A stretch of DNA of 64,000 nucleotides, taken from positions 26,983,661 to 27,047,660 of the forward strand of contig NC_080696.1 of assembly GCF_030445035.2 (NCBI RefSeq), in the 5' to 3' direction. Of this stretch, positions 12,436 through 23,889 are shown piece after piece; the stretch's first letter is position 1; the number at the start of each line of letters is the position of its first letter. Below the pieces are notes generated by a model. The model searched no databases, had not been told where the DNA came from, and was given only the letters and a program-made list of their open reading frames with translations. The position numbers were made by a program, and so were the translations under genes. The DNA comes from Dasypus novemcinctus (lineage: Eukaryota; Chordata; Mammalia; Cingulata; Dasypodidae).

Positions 12436-13075
12436 TATTTGGGTTCTAATTGCAATTCAGGTAACAATACAAGTGTCCCATGATGGGACTTCCAGGCAAA
12501 ATTTTTAAAGAAAAAGGTTATGTAAGTTGTTTGTAAAGCATTATGATTGGGAGATATTTCGGGTGTTCCAAATGTTCTTCAACTTAGTTTCCTGTTTTCT
12601 TTATCTTATAGTTGTTCATGGCATCCAGATGTCTTCAGAAACGTTGTTTTTGGGTTTGCATCCTTGTCAGATTGTGATAGCTGGCTGAAATGTGCAAAAT
12701 AGGAACTTTCTGAATGGTCAACAGCTTCCATTTTTTGTTTTTTGTTTTTATTTTTATTTTTTTTTCTCCACTTCCCTCTTCTCCCAACAGTCTATCTTAA
12801 ATCTCATTGCCATAGTAACTCCATTTTGTTTTATCTATTTTCTCAGTTCTTAAAGTCATTCTACTAACTAGATTCAATTTGTAATAATTTTTTAAAAATT
12901 CACCTCTGTCTCAATGTACATATATAAAGAATGCAATATATAATTTTCATTAATGAGGTATCATTTTTAATTCTAATTTTAAATAAATTTAAAGAAATAA
13001 GGAAAAATTATTAAATTTTTTGAGGTACTATAATTAGAAGACAATTTCAAGCATGAGACCTGTTGTCTTTATGTT
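12436..13075. other. Unassigned AT-rich sequence
   Basis: No gene and no repeat I can name. Confidence 0.4.
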
Positions 13076-13085
13076 GAAAATGTAG

Positions 13086-13439
13086 GGGCGGCGGACTTGG
13101 CCCAGTGGTTAGGGCATCTGTCTACCACATGGGAGGTCCACGGTTCAAACCCAGGACCTCCTCGACCGGTGTGGAGCTGGCCCATGCTGTAGTGCTGATG
13201 CACGCAAGGAGTGCCGTGCCATCCAGGGGTGTCCCCGAGCCCCACGCGCCGGTGAGGAGAGCTGCCCAGCACGAAAGAGAGTGCAGCCTGCCCAGGAATC
13301 GCGCCGCCCACACTTCCCGTGCCGGTGACAACAACAGAAGCGGACAAAGAAACAAGAGGAAACAAAAATAGACACAGAGAACAGAAGGGGGGGTGAGGGG
13401 GGATTAAATAAATAAATAAATCTTTAAAAAAAAAAGAAA
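13086..13439 (+). mobile_element. DAS-like SINE, GC-rich and little decayed
   Basis: Begins GGGGCGGCGGACTTGGCCCAG, with a tRNA-like head (A box near AGTGGTTAGGGC, B box GGTTCAAACCC), a GC-rich body that keeps many CpGs, and an (AAAT)n/A-rich tail. Target duplication GAAAATGTAG lies at 13076-13085 and 13440-13449. Retained CpGs suggest a fairly recent insertion. Open frames on both strands here are shadows. Confidence 0.92.
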
Positions 13440-13449
13440 GAAAATGTAG

Positions 13450-14042
13450 AATAGAAAGTCTTAGGCTATTGCAGACATAATATGACCAAGTTGAGATTTT
13501 TCTTTTTTAATGTAGTCAAAGATACTGAGCTAAAATTGAAAAGGGAATTACTTTCAATAAATGATACAAGGTGTTTTAAAGCTATGTCTTTTTACCACCT
13601 AATATTACTTCGATTATTACCAGAAATATGCGTGCACAATGTGGAAAATGATGGACATTAATTTATGCACATATTTGGTTCAAAAAATTCTGTATATAAA
13701 AATGTTGTCTATTGGGCCAAGATATGGTTGATATAGCTAATCTAGGAGTAAGGTGAAAAGCCCACCTTGAAACTAACTAATTTCTAACTGGTGGAGAAAA
13801 CAGCACTCAGAAGAGGAACTCTTTTATGATAAATACTTCCATTGCCTTTATGGAAGTCCTGTCCTTATCATAAAGAAAATAGTATAACCAAATATTGAAT
13901 AAGTCATGTAAGAGATAAGAGCTATATACTTCCTGACCACAGTACTTGTCTATGTTTATGTTGTATAAAATCATTTTATTAACTTTAGTGCAATAATTTA
14001 TTCTAGCATAACCCATTAATTGTGCAGAACTCAAGGTAATTG
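13450..14042. other. Unassigned flank of ERV1
   Basis: AT-rich, with no gene or repeat recognised. Confidence 0.4.
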
Positions 14043-14939
14043 TGTGCGGTCACCCCTCGGGCTGAAGTGTGGTTTGCTGGCCTGGTGAGGGGCAGCGGCC
14101 ACGGCTGTGGTAGGCCTAATTCCAAGCCACTGCCCCCATAATAGGGTGGTTGGTCAGGCCCACCGCCACCCCTTAAGGAAGCTCGGCATGGGCGCAGAGT
14201 GCCCTCGGGTCTCCCCTTCTCGGCAGCCATGCTTCTGCGGCCGCCCCTCCTCCCGGATGGCGCCACACGATGCCTTGTGGGGCGGCACCCTTCTTCTTTC
14301 TCCCTGCACAGGCGCAGGGCGGAAAAATCCAGTCTGCCCTTTCCCCCCCCCCCCCTGACAGCAGCAACAGCCAGGCATGGGCGGAAAAATCCAGTCTGCC
14401 TCCCCCCGACAGCAGCAACAGCCAGGCGTGGGCGGGAAACTCCAGTCTGCCCTCTACCCCAGCAACAACAGCCACCAATCACTAAACCCTGCCACTTCCC
14501 CCAGCAACAGCAACAGCCAATCCCTAATCACCACCCCTCCCCTGTCCAGTACCGCCCACTGACCTTTCTCCAGCAACCAATCAGAACAGGGCGTGGCTTC
14601 GACCAATCAGCTTTCCCCAGCCCCTATAAAACTGTTGCCTCTCCCTCAATGAAGTGGACTTGCGTGTTTACCTTGTCTCCGCGGTAGTTCTTCTGCCGTG
14701 CGCCCTCCAGTCCTGAGAGCCCCCGACAAGGGCCTGGCCTCCCTTGTCCCCAGTTCTTTGCCTGCTTCTCTGGGTGACCCCCTCGTCGCCGGCTTCGCTG
14801 GGCGACCCTGTCAGCCGAACCGCGCAACCCCTGTGAGACCGACCCCTCGTCTGCTGCCGGACCGACCCCTCGTCCCAAGCTGGACCGACCCCTCGTCCGC
14901 AGCCAGACCCCACCTCTACCGACCGAGCAAACCGTTGCA
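14043..14939 (+). repeat. 5' LTR of ERV1
   Basis: U3 has three tandem units of about 50 bp (roughly 14325-14475, shared core AAATCCAGTCTGCC and AGCAGCAACAGCCAG), two CCAATCAG boxes (about 14576 and 14603) and a TATAAAA box at 14625-14631. The polyadenylation signal position reads AATGAA (14648-14653), where the 3' copy has AATAAA. R/U5 carries three near-repeats of GACCGACCCCTCGTC (about 14838-14900). The many GC-rich open frames here are incidental. Confidence 0.9.
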
Positions 14940-14941
14940 GC

Positions 14942-14959
14942 TGGTGCCCAACGTGGGGC
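14942..14959 (+). other. Primer-binding site, tRNA-Lys1,2 type
   Basis: TGGTGCCCAACGTGGGGC, two bases after the LTR end. It differs at one base from the complement of tRNA-Lys1,2 (TGGCGCC...). Confidence 0.85.
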
Positions 14960-15002
14960 AAGGCAACCCCACCAGAGCCTCACTCCATAACCTGGCGGCC
15001 CC

Positions 15003-15410
15003 CCCCCTCTTCTCACCGTGGGGCTTCTCTCGAGCAACATTGCTGCTACCTGAGCCTTGGCTACCTCATATGATCCACGGTGGTCTAGGAGAATCGCTGG
15101 ATGGCTTTCTCCTTCCATGTCGGGGGCTTATACCAACCCGCTTTGATTAAGAGGAGCCTTGGATTTCTCGGGAGCGCGCGCTTGCACGTCTGAAGTAACC
15201 CTACCACAGCCCTATGCCCTCCTCTTTTCTCACCCCTATATTTTCACTCTGCATTGCTGCTCCTGAACCTTGGTGACCTCATACGATCCACGGCGGTCTG
15301 GGAGAATCGCTGGATGGCTTTCTCCTTCCATGTCGGGGGCTTATACCGACCCGCTATGATTAAGAGGCACCAATAAAACTCTCAGGAGCGCGTGCCTGAG
15401 CACCTCCACC
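15003..15410 (+). repeat. Tandem duplication of the 5' untranslated leader
   Basis: A unit of about 215 bp occurs twice. The best-conserved parts are about 15039-15156 and 15257-15370 (shared TGGATGGCTTTCTCCTTCCA and GTCGGGGGCTTATACC), followed in both by CTC(A/G)GGAGCGCG. It lies between the primer site and gag, where retroviral packaging signals normally sit. A good splice donor, AAGGTAAGG, follows at about 15589. Confidence 0.8.
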
Positions 15411-15632
15411 CCTGTCTTCAACTCTGCCTCCTCCCCTCCGCGCTTGCTCCCCTTTGCCTTGCTCCACTGCTCATTGTTCCGCCTTCCCCTCGTTGGGGCC
15501 TTCTCTTGGCCTGCGACCACTGTCGGAGTCCCATTGGCTCCGACCCCTCGTCTCACCGTGCACCTCGGCTCCCATCGCCGTGCTCTCAAGGTAAGGGCCC
15601 CTTTTCTTATCGGCTCCAAAAGGCCATTAGCA

Positions 15633-16295
15633 ATGGGTAACATCCTTTCTGCTAAGCAAGCCCCGCAAGTTCAGGCCCTCGCCGGTCTCCTAGACACTCA
15701 CTGGTGTAAGATCTCTTTGAAACAGCTCCAAGTATATTGGGACCTTCTTCTCCCCTTTAATCCGTGGCTTACCACGTGTCAGCTTTGGGACCCGGACACC
15801 TATACTCGCCTTATAGATAGGGTCACTTCTGCTGTGGAGCAGGAAGGTAAAAGATTCCCTCCTGGCTTATTACCAGCGCTTTTAACCATCCGCTCCTGCC
15901 TTCAAGGCGCCCCTACCATCAACTCCCCCCGGCTGCGCCACCGCCGCCGCCGTGATTGTCAGGACGGCGACTTTAACTGGGATCCTGATCTGGATCCTGA
16001 TGCTGGCTCCGACTCCGACTCTGAGTCACTTGTTGAGCGCCTTAATAATGCGCTCGAAAATTGTCCCCCTAAACAGTGTAATCTTGCAGTGCCGAGTGCC
16101 GGTGAAGATGGCAAACTTCCGCCTTCTTCCTTGCTCGAAAAGGGGAAGCACTCCCAAGATGGCGGACTTCCGCCTTCTTCCTCGCCCAATAAGGGGAGGT
16201 CCCTTTACCCCTCCCTCCCCCCGACGACTTCCTGCCTGGGTGGGCCGGAAGCTTCCTCCCTGCCATTTTACCCCTCCGCACAGGGCGGTCCGTAG
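15633..16295 (+). pseudogene. gag: gag matrix fragment of ERV1
   Basis: The frame opens with MGNILSAKQAPQ, which has the glycine-2 expected for myristoylation. The matrix core contains a YWDLLLPFNPWL block shared with ERV2 and ERV3 gag, and the frame runs 220 codons to a stop at 16295. After the matrix come an Asp/Ser-rich stretch and two copies of an LPPSS-containing repeat (about 16110-16190). A full gag of this lineage is about 600 residues, so only the N-terminal third remains in this frame. The next piece continues in another frame. If expressed, it would be a membrane-targeted matrix protein with no capsid; whether it is expressed is unknown. I chose 15633 as the start because it is the first ATG after the splice-donor region and gives the conserved N-terminus. 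Confidence 0.85.
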
Positions 16296-16605
16296 CCATC
16301 TTGTAGCCCACGGCCATTTTGTGGCCCGCCGCCATTTTGTAGCACTGCTGGGGACAGCCCGCAGCCATTTTGTAACACCGCATGGGCAATGGCTCCTCTC
16401 GCGCCCTCCGCGCCAGCAGCCCCCCCGGCTCCGCCTCCCCCTGGCAGCCCCCTCCATCCAATCCGTGGCAAGCTGCCGCACGCGCGGCCCCCTCTAGCCT
16501 ATTTTTGGACCTGTATTCCTCCTCCGCTGGGGCACCTCCGCCTACCCCCCTGCCGCCTCCTACCACCTGTTTTCCCCTTAACGTAACTCCCACCCCTCAG
16601 CAGCG
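16296..16605 (+). pseudogene. Frame-shifted remainder of ERV1 gag up to the start of capsid
   Basis: In a different frame from the matrix ORF, the sequence still reads a proline-rich linker and then FPLNVTPTPQQ, which matches the capsid start of ERV2 (FPLNPARTPQ) and ERV3 (YPLNPQPTLQ). The gag homology stops at about 16605, directly against env leader text. The deletion therefore joins the first residues of capsid to the env leader. A run of four GCCATYTTG motifs lies at 16296-16375. Confidence 0.7.
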
Positions 16606-17720
16606 GATGTCCCACAGGGAATGGTGCCAAATGCGAGTGATCCAGCACCAACTGAGCCAGCTCACCCTCCACCCCGAGAGGCAACCATCCAACCCTGAAA
16701 TCCGTTCGCTGCTCGCACTCTACTGTCAGTGCAGATGCCGCAACCCTCGCCATGCTGCCGAGCCAATTAACATAGTCTGTCTTCTTCTCCTTATGCTCTC
16801 CCTCGCCACCTCTGGCCAAGCTAACCCCTCGCACCAGCCCTTCAATTGGACACTCGCAGCTATCAGTGACTCGCCACTGCCGAGGACACCCCCCCCACTT
16901 CATCTTCTCGGCCTCCTCCTACCCGACCTCTTCCTGCTCACTCTTCCCGCAGGTGCCCCAAGTCTTCTGTAACCACAGCCCCCCATGCCGCCATCGCTCT
17001 CAAGCAGCTCCAGCCCTGTTAAACGGCCCACAACCCGCTTTCCCTGGCCCGTGGCCTGCTTTCTAGCATCTAATAACGTTTCTGCTTTTGCCTCCCCATA
17101 CTTCTGCGAAGCTTCCTCCTGTCTCGACCTCACTCCTCATCTCAGCCATCCAAAGCATCCCTTCTCGTACCCCGCCCCCCTCCTTTTTTTGCTTGAACCC
17201 CCATTGCGTTGCAGATTGGGCCGCCCCATGTCGGCCCACCCCATTAACATTGGCCTCTCTCGTGCCCGTGGAGATTTTGGCCTTCTTGCTGTCCTCACCT
17301 ATGTCTCCACCACTCCCGACGCTGCCACCACCACCGCCGCTGGTGCCCTGACGCGACTTGTCCTCACAACTGTGATCCTCCAGACCATCACACAGTCTGC
17401 CTCTGCCGCTCTTCGCCGCCAAGGAGAGATCAACTACCTGTAGCATGCTGTCACTCTGGACTTTTAACAGCAGATGGACCTTATAGCTGCTGAGATCAAT
17501 GAGAATTGGACATTGGCCACCCTTGTTTGCAATGGCAAGATACCGCCCCCCTAATTGTACATTTGTATCCCCATCATACCCACCTCCCCCTTCAGCCCAC
17601 TTCCCTCATTTGCTTACTGCCCTTGGGCCTCGGCTACTTGTTACTGCTGCCATCCTGGCCCTTATTTGAAAAGAAGGGGGAAATGCAGTCACCCCTCGGG
17701 CTGAAGTGTGATTTGTTGGC
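16606..17720 (+). pseudogene. env: Decayed env of ERV1
   Basis: The first part reads MSHREWCQMRVIQHQLSQLTL, a counterpart of the ERV2 leader but with most arginines lost. It is followed by a signal-peptide core (INIVCLLLLMLSLATSGQA) and an SU start with an N-glycosylation site (NWT). Later, a frame at 16985-17443 ends in a TM-like ectodomain that is interrupted by two in-frame stops (TAG at about 17441, TAA about eight codons on). It resumes with a QQMDLIAAEINENWT block. A last hydrophobic anchor-like stretch, also in a shifted frame, runs into the polypurine tract and LTR. With at least two frame changes and two stops, no functional glycoprotein can be made. Confidence 0.65.
17670..17683 (+). 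other. Polypurine tract of ERV1
   Basis: AAAAGAAGGGGGAAA lies immediately before the TG of the 3' LTR, the expected plus-strand primer. Confidence 0.85.
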
Positions 17721-18595
17721 CTGGCGAGGGGCGGCGGCCGCGGTAGGCCTAATTCCAAGCCGCTGCCCCCATAATAGGGTGGTTGGTCGGGCCCACCGCC
17801 ACCCCTGAAGGAAGCTCGGCATGGGCGCAGAGTGCCCTCGGGTCTCCCCTTCTTGGCAGCCATGCTTCCGCGGCCGCCCTTCCTCCCGGATGGTGCCACA
17901 CGATGCCTTGTGGGGCGGCACCCTTCTTCTTCTTTCTCCCTGCGCAGGCGCAGGGCGGAAAAATCCAGTCTGCCCTTTTCCCTCCCCCCGACAGCAGCAA
18001 CAGCCAGGCATGGGCGGAAAAATCCAGTCTGCCTCCCCCCAACAGCAGCAACAGCCAGGCGTGGGCGGGAAACTCCAGTCTGCCCTCTACCCCAGCAACA
18101 ACAGCCACCAATCACTAAACCCTGCCACTTCCCCCAGCAACAGCAACAGCCAATCCCTAATCACCACCCCTCCCCTGTCCAGTACCGCCCACTGACCTTT
18201 CTCCAGCAACCAATCAGAACAGGGCGTGGCTTCGACCAATCAGCCTTCCCCAGCCCCTATAAAACTGTTGCCTCTCCCTCAATAAAGTGGACTTGCGTGT
18301 TTACCTCGTCTCCGCGGTAGTTCTTCTGCCATGCGCCCTCCAGTCCTGAGAGCCCCCGACAAGGGCCTGGCCTCCCTTGTCCCTAGTTCGTCGCCTGCTT
18401 CTCCGGGCGACCCCCTCGTCGCTGGCTTCGCTGGTCGACCCTGTCAGCCGAACCGCGCAACCCCTGTGAGACCGACCCCTCGTCTGCTGCCGGACTGACC
18501 CCTCGTCCCAAGTGGGACTGACCCCTCGTCCCAAGCTGGACTGACCCCTCGTCTGCAGCCAGACCCCACCTCTACCGACCGAGCAAACCATCGCA
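17684..18595 (+). repeat. 3' LTR of ERV1
   Basis: Same organisation as the 5' copy. TATAAAA is at 18258-18264, an intact AATAAA at 18281-18286, and there is one more GACTGACCCCTCGTC unit in U5 (four here, three in the 5' LTR). The extra unit contributes to the 912 versus 897 bp length. Confidence 0.9.
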
Positions 18596-18599
18596 ATTG

Positions 18600-19435
18600 T
18601 GTATTTCAGTTAGTGTTTTATTTTTCCTTTACTATGTTCACCATTAATTTAATAATTGTTAAGTTTACTTTAAATACAACCTAACACTAAAATCAACCAG
18701 ATGAGATAAATAGCTTTTTTAAAAATTCTTTTTCAAAATTTCAGACTATGACAAATTCTTTTTCCTGAATGTGTCTACACTATTTTATGTCTGTAACACA
18801 GTAAGATTGTTATCCCAAGCTCAATATACAGTCAACTTCCTGTCCTCAAATTCAAGAAATGTTCCCCAATCTGTAAATCAAGCAGCTGGCCATTTAGGTG
18901 AAGTTTTTAAAAATGCAATTGGATTTCTCAATCATATGCATGCAGAAAATTCAGAGAAGTGATCCATATTATGCTAGGAAAGGGAATAAGACATAAATGA
19001 AAACTCCACTATGATTAAAGAGCACAATTGGAAATTGTCAGTATCAATAAATTCCTGCATTAAGTTTAATAAATTTGCTTTGTTACTTAAATATTATTAA
19101 TAACAGTCATAGAGCATTTTCCACTTTGGAAATAGTAATACTTAAGACATAATATTTTCAAATGTGAATAAAATGTATTTTTGTTGCCATCAATGTAACA
19201 GAATATTTAAAAACATTAAAAATATTAGAGAATTTAACTGATTCCTAAGAATAAATTTAATAAATATTAATTATATTCTCACTTGCAGATGCTTTTTAAA
19301 TAATTGTGATCATACTAGAAATCTTCTAATACAAATACCTATTGATGTATTGTTTTTGAGATACTTAACTGTTTATTTCAGATACTTAACATATATTTAT
19401 TATATGCCGTGCATAGCATATAATAAATTCAAAAT
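18600..19435. other. Unassigned AT-rich sequence
   Basis: No gene or repeat recognised. Confidence 0.4.
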
Positions 19436-20683
19436 ATAGAACATCAGAGGAATATAACAGAATTCATTGTCATGGGACCACGACATAAAAACAATTTGCT
19501 TTGTGCTTTTCTTATTTTTTACATTGCACTTTTTGTGGGAAACTTTCTGGTCTTTTCAACAACCAATGTACTTTTCCTCAGGTGTTTATCCTTTATGGCC
19601 ATCTGTTACCTGCTTGTGGGGTGCCCTGCAAAGCAGGCTCCAAATTTCACAGGAAGAATGTAGATAAAGAAGGAGGTGCCACTGATCAAGATTATGTGCT
19701 GAACAAAATATACTAAGTGTGGATAATTCCAGGAGAACTGTTATTAGAGGGCTATTGAAAACCAAAATAACTATTGTATTTGTGAGCTAGAAACAAGAGC
19801 TGTGAGAGCTGTTGAACGTGCTAATGTCACTTAAGGTATAAAATAACGTGCATGATTAAACTGCATGCCTGAGGTAGCTGCTGCACTCCTGCAGTCTCCT
19901 CAAAGCCCACCTGGTCCCTGCTGTTTTGTGTCTTTGATTTCTTCACCCTCTCACCTTCCCCTCCTCGGGACGGGACGGGCTGCGACTGAATTGTGCGGGT
20001 CGCGGCACCTGCTTTGTGACTCTCAAACCGATTATTGACCTGCTAATGGAGAAAAAACAATCACTTTGATAATTTCACACTTTCCATGTACTTTTTTGCA
20101 ATGACTGAGATTGTCATCCTTATAGTCATGGCCTTTGATTGTTGTGTTGCCATCTGAAAACTCTCTGCTATATGATTACCTGGAACTGGACAATATAAAG
20201 TCTCCTAGTGTAACTGCTTGGGGTAGCAGGGCTGGACTTTCCTCCTCTCAGTTTTATGTCATAATTTGGCTACTCTTCTGTGGCCCCCATGACATCAATC
20301 ACTATTATTGTGCAATTTTCCCTTTAATGAAAGTTTCCTGTTCTTATACCTACATCACTGATGTCCTACTGGTTGCCAACTCAGCAATGGTTGTCTTAAT
20401 AGCATTTGTCCTCTTTTTTGAGTCACAAGTCATACATTATTCACCTGAAGAAATCACTCAGCTCAGGGAAGATGAAAAACCCTCTCTACATGTGGGTCGC
20501 ATATCACTGGGGGTAGCAATTACTCTTGGGGGGCATTAATCTTCGCTTAACTTACACCTCATACAACTCATACAATCGCAAATATGTGTGTGATTTCATA
20601 CCATCATTATTGCTATATTTAAATCTTATCTATATATTGGTAAGTCTGAGATGAGAAAGGACATGAAAAAGGCTTGGTGTTAA
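19436..20683 (+). pseudogene. OR4-type olfactory receptor pseudogene split by a solo LTR
   Basis: The N-terminal part reads NITEFIVMG then LIFYIALFVGNFLVF (TM1 with its GN), and a PMYF-like block. After the LTR at 19615-20007 the homology resumes at TM2/TM3, giving VTLKPIIDLLME and a MAFDCCVAI version of the MAYDRYVAI motif. It then covers FCGPHDINHYYCAIFP, corresponding to extracellular loop 2, and a C-terminal EMRKDMKKAW. The start codon position is ATA, there are several frameshifts, and TM6-TM7 is badly decayed. The reading order matches the intact receptor at 49887. Seen: the motifs. Known: their place in OR family 4. It cannot encode a receptor. Confidence 0.85.
19615..20007 (+). mobile_element. 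Solo LTR (393 bp) with 6-bp target duplication
   Basis: TGTGGGG...CGGCA is flanked by CCTGCT at 19609-19614 and 20008-20013. Inside are TATAAAA (19837-19843), ATTAAA (19855-19860) and a GC-rich CpG-bearing 3' third. The boundaries are fixed by the interrupted receptor: removing the LTR and one copy of the repeat joins receptor text. A 6-bp duplication is usual for class II retroviruses. No close match to the ERV1-3 LTRs. Confidence 0.8.
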
Positions 20684-20689
20684 AAGATA

Positions 20690-23600
20690 ATCTCAGAAGA
20701 AAAACACAATTGATTTGTACTGCTCAATACGCTAAACAACTTTATGTGGGAGTAAAGTGGACTCGGAAAACTAAATTCTATGAGTTGACAGATCATTGAA
20801 GCCAACTCTCTAATTTCAAAAATGTCAGAAAGTGTAAAGTGGAGAATTGCAAGTCAATTTCCCATGTAAGTCCCAATTGGATAAGATGAAAAATGAAAGG
20901 CGACTGTGTCTTACAGTCTTATAGGCGTGGCTGAACCCGAACTTTAATAATTTTTTGTATTTGAAACTTATACTTGTATACCGTCCAATGTTTTGAGCTT
21001 TTGTAGAAAATGGAAGAGATTGAAAGTGATCTTCAGAAAATTAACAACATCTAATATTGAGCTTTATTTACTTATAGTATGTTTAACTAAATCATGAATG
21101 ATGACCCCTTAAATAAATTATGTAATGAAGAATTCCACATAGAGTAGAATTTGGTTTAAATTGTGAAGGAAAACTGGTCCTCTCACTGACTTAAAGTGTT
21201 GTAGGGAGAGACAAAGATTTGAAAAACCTGGTGGCTTTTTATATTTCTGTTATAAATGTTTATTACATTCAGAATGTGGAAAGAAAAATGAGAAAATTAA
21301 TAATGCACATCTATTTCCAATAGACTTCCACTTGATGAAAGGATACACAACTCGGGAGAAGAAATTTCACAGCTCAGTTTATTTTGATATATAAATAGAA
21401 GAAATGAATTGATTTACCATCTGAGTGGACAGGAAATAGGCCAGAGGAAGTTATGTTTTTAAAAATGTTTCATTCAGCATCAATTTGTATATATTTATTT
21501 CATGTTTTATGAGAAAAATAATAAAACAATTATATATTATATTAAAATATATAACACCATGGTGCATTGATAAAACACATCATTTGTAAATATTGGGAAG
21601 AATATTACTTCCCAATCTTTCCTTAGGAAAAGATTTCCTAATGGAGCTAGAAGGAAACTTAAGAAAAATATTTTCTCATCAGTAAGATACAAATAAGAAG
21701 TATCCACATGAATAGAAGTTATAAGCAGTGGACAATGATATAACATTAAGAAAGGAATTATACAAACAATACAAAGATTAACTGAAAACATAAAATGCTC
21801 TAGAAGTTTAATAACTATTTAATACCAATGTAAAATGAAAGAGAAAGAAAGGGAAAGGAAGTAATCTGAAAAATAAATCATAGCAGAATACTATTAGAGA
21901 GGAATTATTAAGAAAGAAATGAAAATTTTGCTACATTAAGCCATTTATCATATCAAGTATTAGTAACAATGTAGCAATATCCTCAAGTCTTGAGAAAAAA
22001 GTTTTGATATAAATTTTATTCCTAGTTCAACTGTATTTTTTATCTATGCAGAAAAGAAAAAGACAGCTTCACATTCATTTAGCTTGTAAGTATGTCCTAT
22101 CTATATGTTCTTTCTGGCCAAATTATTGTTTAATTCTTTACTTAAAGAAGGTTTATAATACTGTAAGTGATGAATCAAAAAAATGTTAGGGGGAAGAAAA
22201 TAAATAAGTGATGCATTTTGTCTGCATTCTCAGGAAGCATAGGCAGTAACACTGGGAGAGAACAGGTGCATTGAATCATGATTCTGTAAAGCTTGATTTG
22301 AATAATGTACTGCTGACATTGACCAAATCAACAAATTTCCATGTGCATATTTTGCACTCTTAATATCAAAATGAGAAGAAAAGTTATCAATATCACTTAA
22401 ATATTAGATGATAAATAGAGTTTTCATGTGCAAGATAATTTATTATTGGATAAGTTACATGGGCTTTTATTATTTAGGGCATTAAACATTTAAAGCAGAA
22501 GTGATACAACTACTTCCATTTTTGAAAATATGGCTCAGTGCCAGTTTTACCTTCTTCTAAATCTTCTTGAAAAAGGAATCCACAGAGAAGACACCATATT
22601 TAGGGATATATAAATCATAATAGATTCTTCCAACCTATTAAAATTGAGCCATAGGTTATACTGAGCAGAACCACATTCAATTTCCCTTCATAGATGCCAA
22701 AATTCTCTCCATACACAACCTATACAAAAATAGTTTCGTAAATAATCCTAGGCAGGATTTTCACTAATGTGTAACAGCAGCCTTTACACAAAGCAGGCTC
22801 TTCTTACTTCAGTATCTTTGCTCGTTTTGTGCTTCTTTTCTAATTAACTAAATGCCTATCCCTCATTTTAAATTCATGGCCTACTATGTTTGCATAACCC
22901 CAATGAACTCTTTGATTACTCTTCAAATTGATGGTCTGAACAAGAAAAATGAATTATTTAATGAATCATTGATCTCATTTTGAGATAGGCTAGGATTTTA
23001 TTAAATTTTCATATTGTATTACCGAAGAAACTATATTTTTCTCTGGAAAGATAGTGTCCATTAAGAATGTAATGCACAAGGTATAATATAACATTAGTCA
23101 ATAAAATTGTGGGATCATGATGTGAAGCAATAAAAAAGCTACACTGTTTACACTGGTGAAAATAGAAGATCAAAGACAAGAATAAAATATTCTAAAAAGT
23201 TGAGAGTAATCATAATTAGAAATAGATAAGAGCAGTTCTTTTTCTCTGATTTTTTTGACTTATTGAAGATTTAGTGATACTGAAATGACTGATAGAATAT
23301 TTTGAAAAAAATGTACATCTACTGCAAACCCAATTTTGTTTTATCCATATGTATCCATATGATATGTTAGATAAAGGGATAGTATATTTTATATCATTTT
23401 AAAAATGGACATTTTAAAAAGAAGTCAGAATAGAAAGGCATATTTACATTTTTGTTTTTCATTTGGGGTACTGGAGAATCCATGGGAGGAAATGTGCTTC
23501 CAGGATGAGATAAAGGCTAAAAAAATCCAGAGAGAAAGGGAAGCTCAGAGGGGATCCTGGACAAGAAATTCTCCATAAAGCAGAGTAACAACTATTAAAA

Positions 23601-23799
23601 CATAACCTAGAGAAATAGAAATGTTTACTAGAAAAGCATAATAATTTCTAAAAATGATTTTTTGGGTATTGTACAGAAATGACTGGGCTAAAAAAAGAAA
23701 AAAAAATCCTGGAGTTGTTTTCACGTTAATTCTTTGGAGGCAAATCAAATCTCATATGGCACGTTCCTTCAATGACCTGGACATTGTTTTAGACTTGAC
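20690..23799. other. Unassigned AT-rich intergenic sequence
   Basis: About 3.1 kb with no gene, RNA or repeat that I can identify. The short open frames have no family features. Confidence 0.5.
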
Positions 23800-23882
23800 T
23801 TTTTTTTTTTTAGGCAGTATACGGGTTTGGACCTGGAACCTCATATAAGTGAAGCAGGCACTCAACCACTGAGCTACCCCCA
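23800..23882 (-). mobile_element. tRNA-derived SINE head (monomer)
   Basis: Minus strand reads GGGGGTAGCTCAGTGGTTGAG (A box) ... GGTTCCAGGTCC (B box), then a poly(A)-like tail (T run at 23802-23812 in +). It is a short form without the GC-rich body seen at 13086. Confidence 0.8.
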
Positions 23883-23889
23883 AATTGCA

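Larger units (their letters stand above)
14043..18595 (+). mobile_element. ERV1: internally deleted class II endogenous retrovirus
   Basis: Two direct LTRs (14043-14939 and 17684-18595, each TG...CA) flank a 2.74-kb body with a tRNA-Lys type primer site, a gag fragment, env remnants and a polypurine tract. Nothing of capsid beyond its start, nucleocapsid, protease or polymerase remains, so the element is non-autonomous. Only four bases of flanking repeat (ATTG at 14039-14042 and 18596-18599) are certain. The two LTRs differ by roughly 3-4% plus small indels by eye. The element is related to ERV2 and ERV3 by its gag matrix, env leader and LTR U5 text. Confidence 0.9.

Noticed and set aside
14003-15150. 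Several long open frames on both strands across the ERV1 5' LTR and leader
   Set aside because: GC-rich, stop-poor LTR sequence; the frames overlap each other, repeat in the 3' LTR and show no family motif.
23800-23882. A tRNA gene (A and B boxes on the minus strand)
   Set aside because: It has an A-rich tail and sister copies, and no credible clover-leaf; it is a tRNA-derived SINE.
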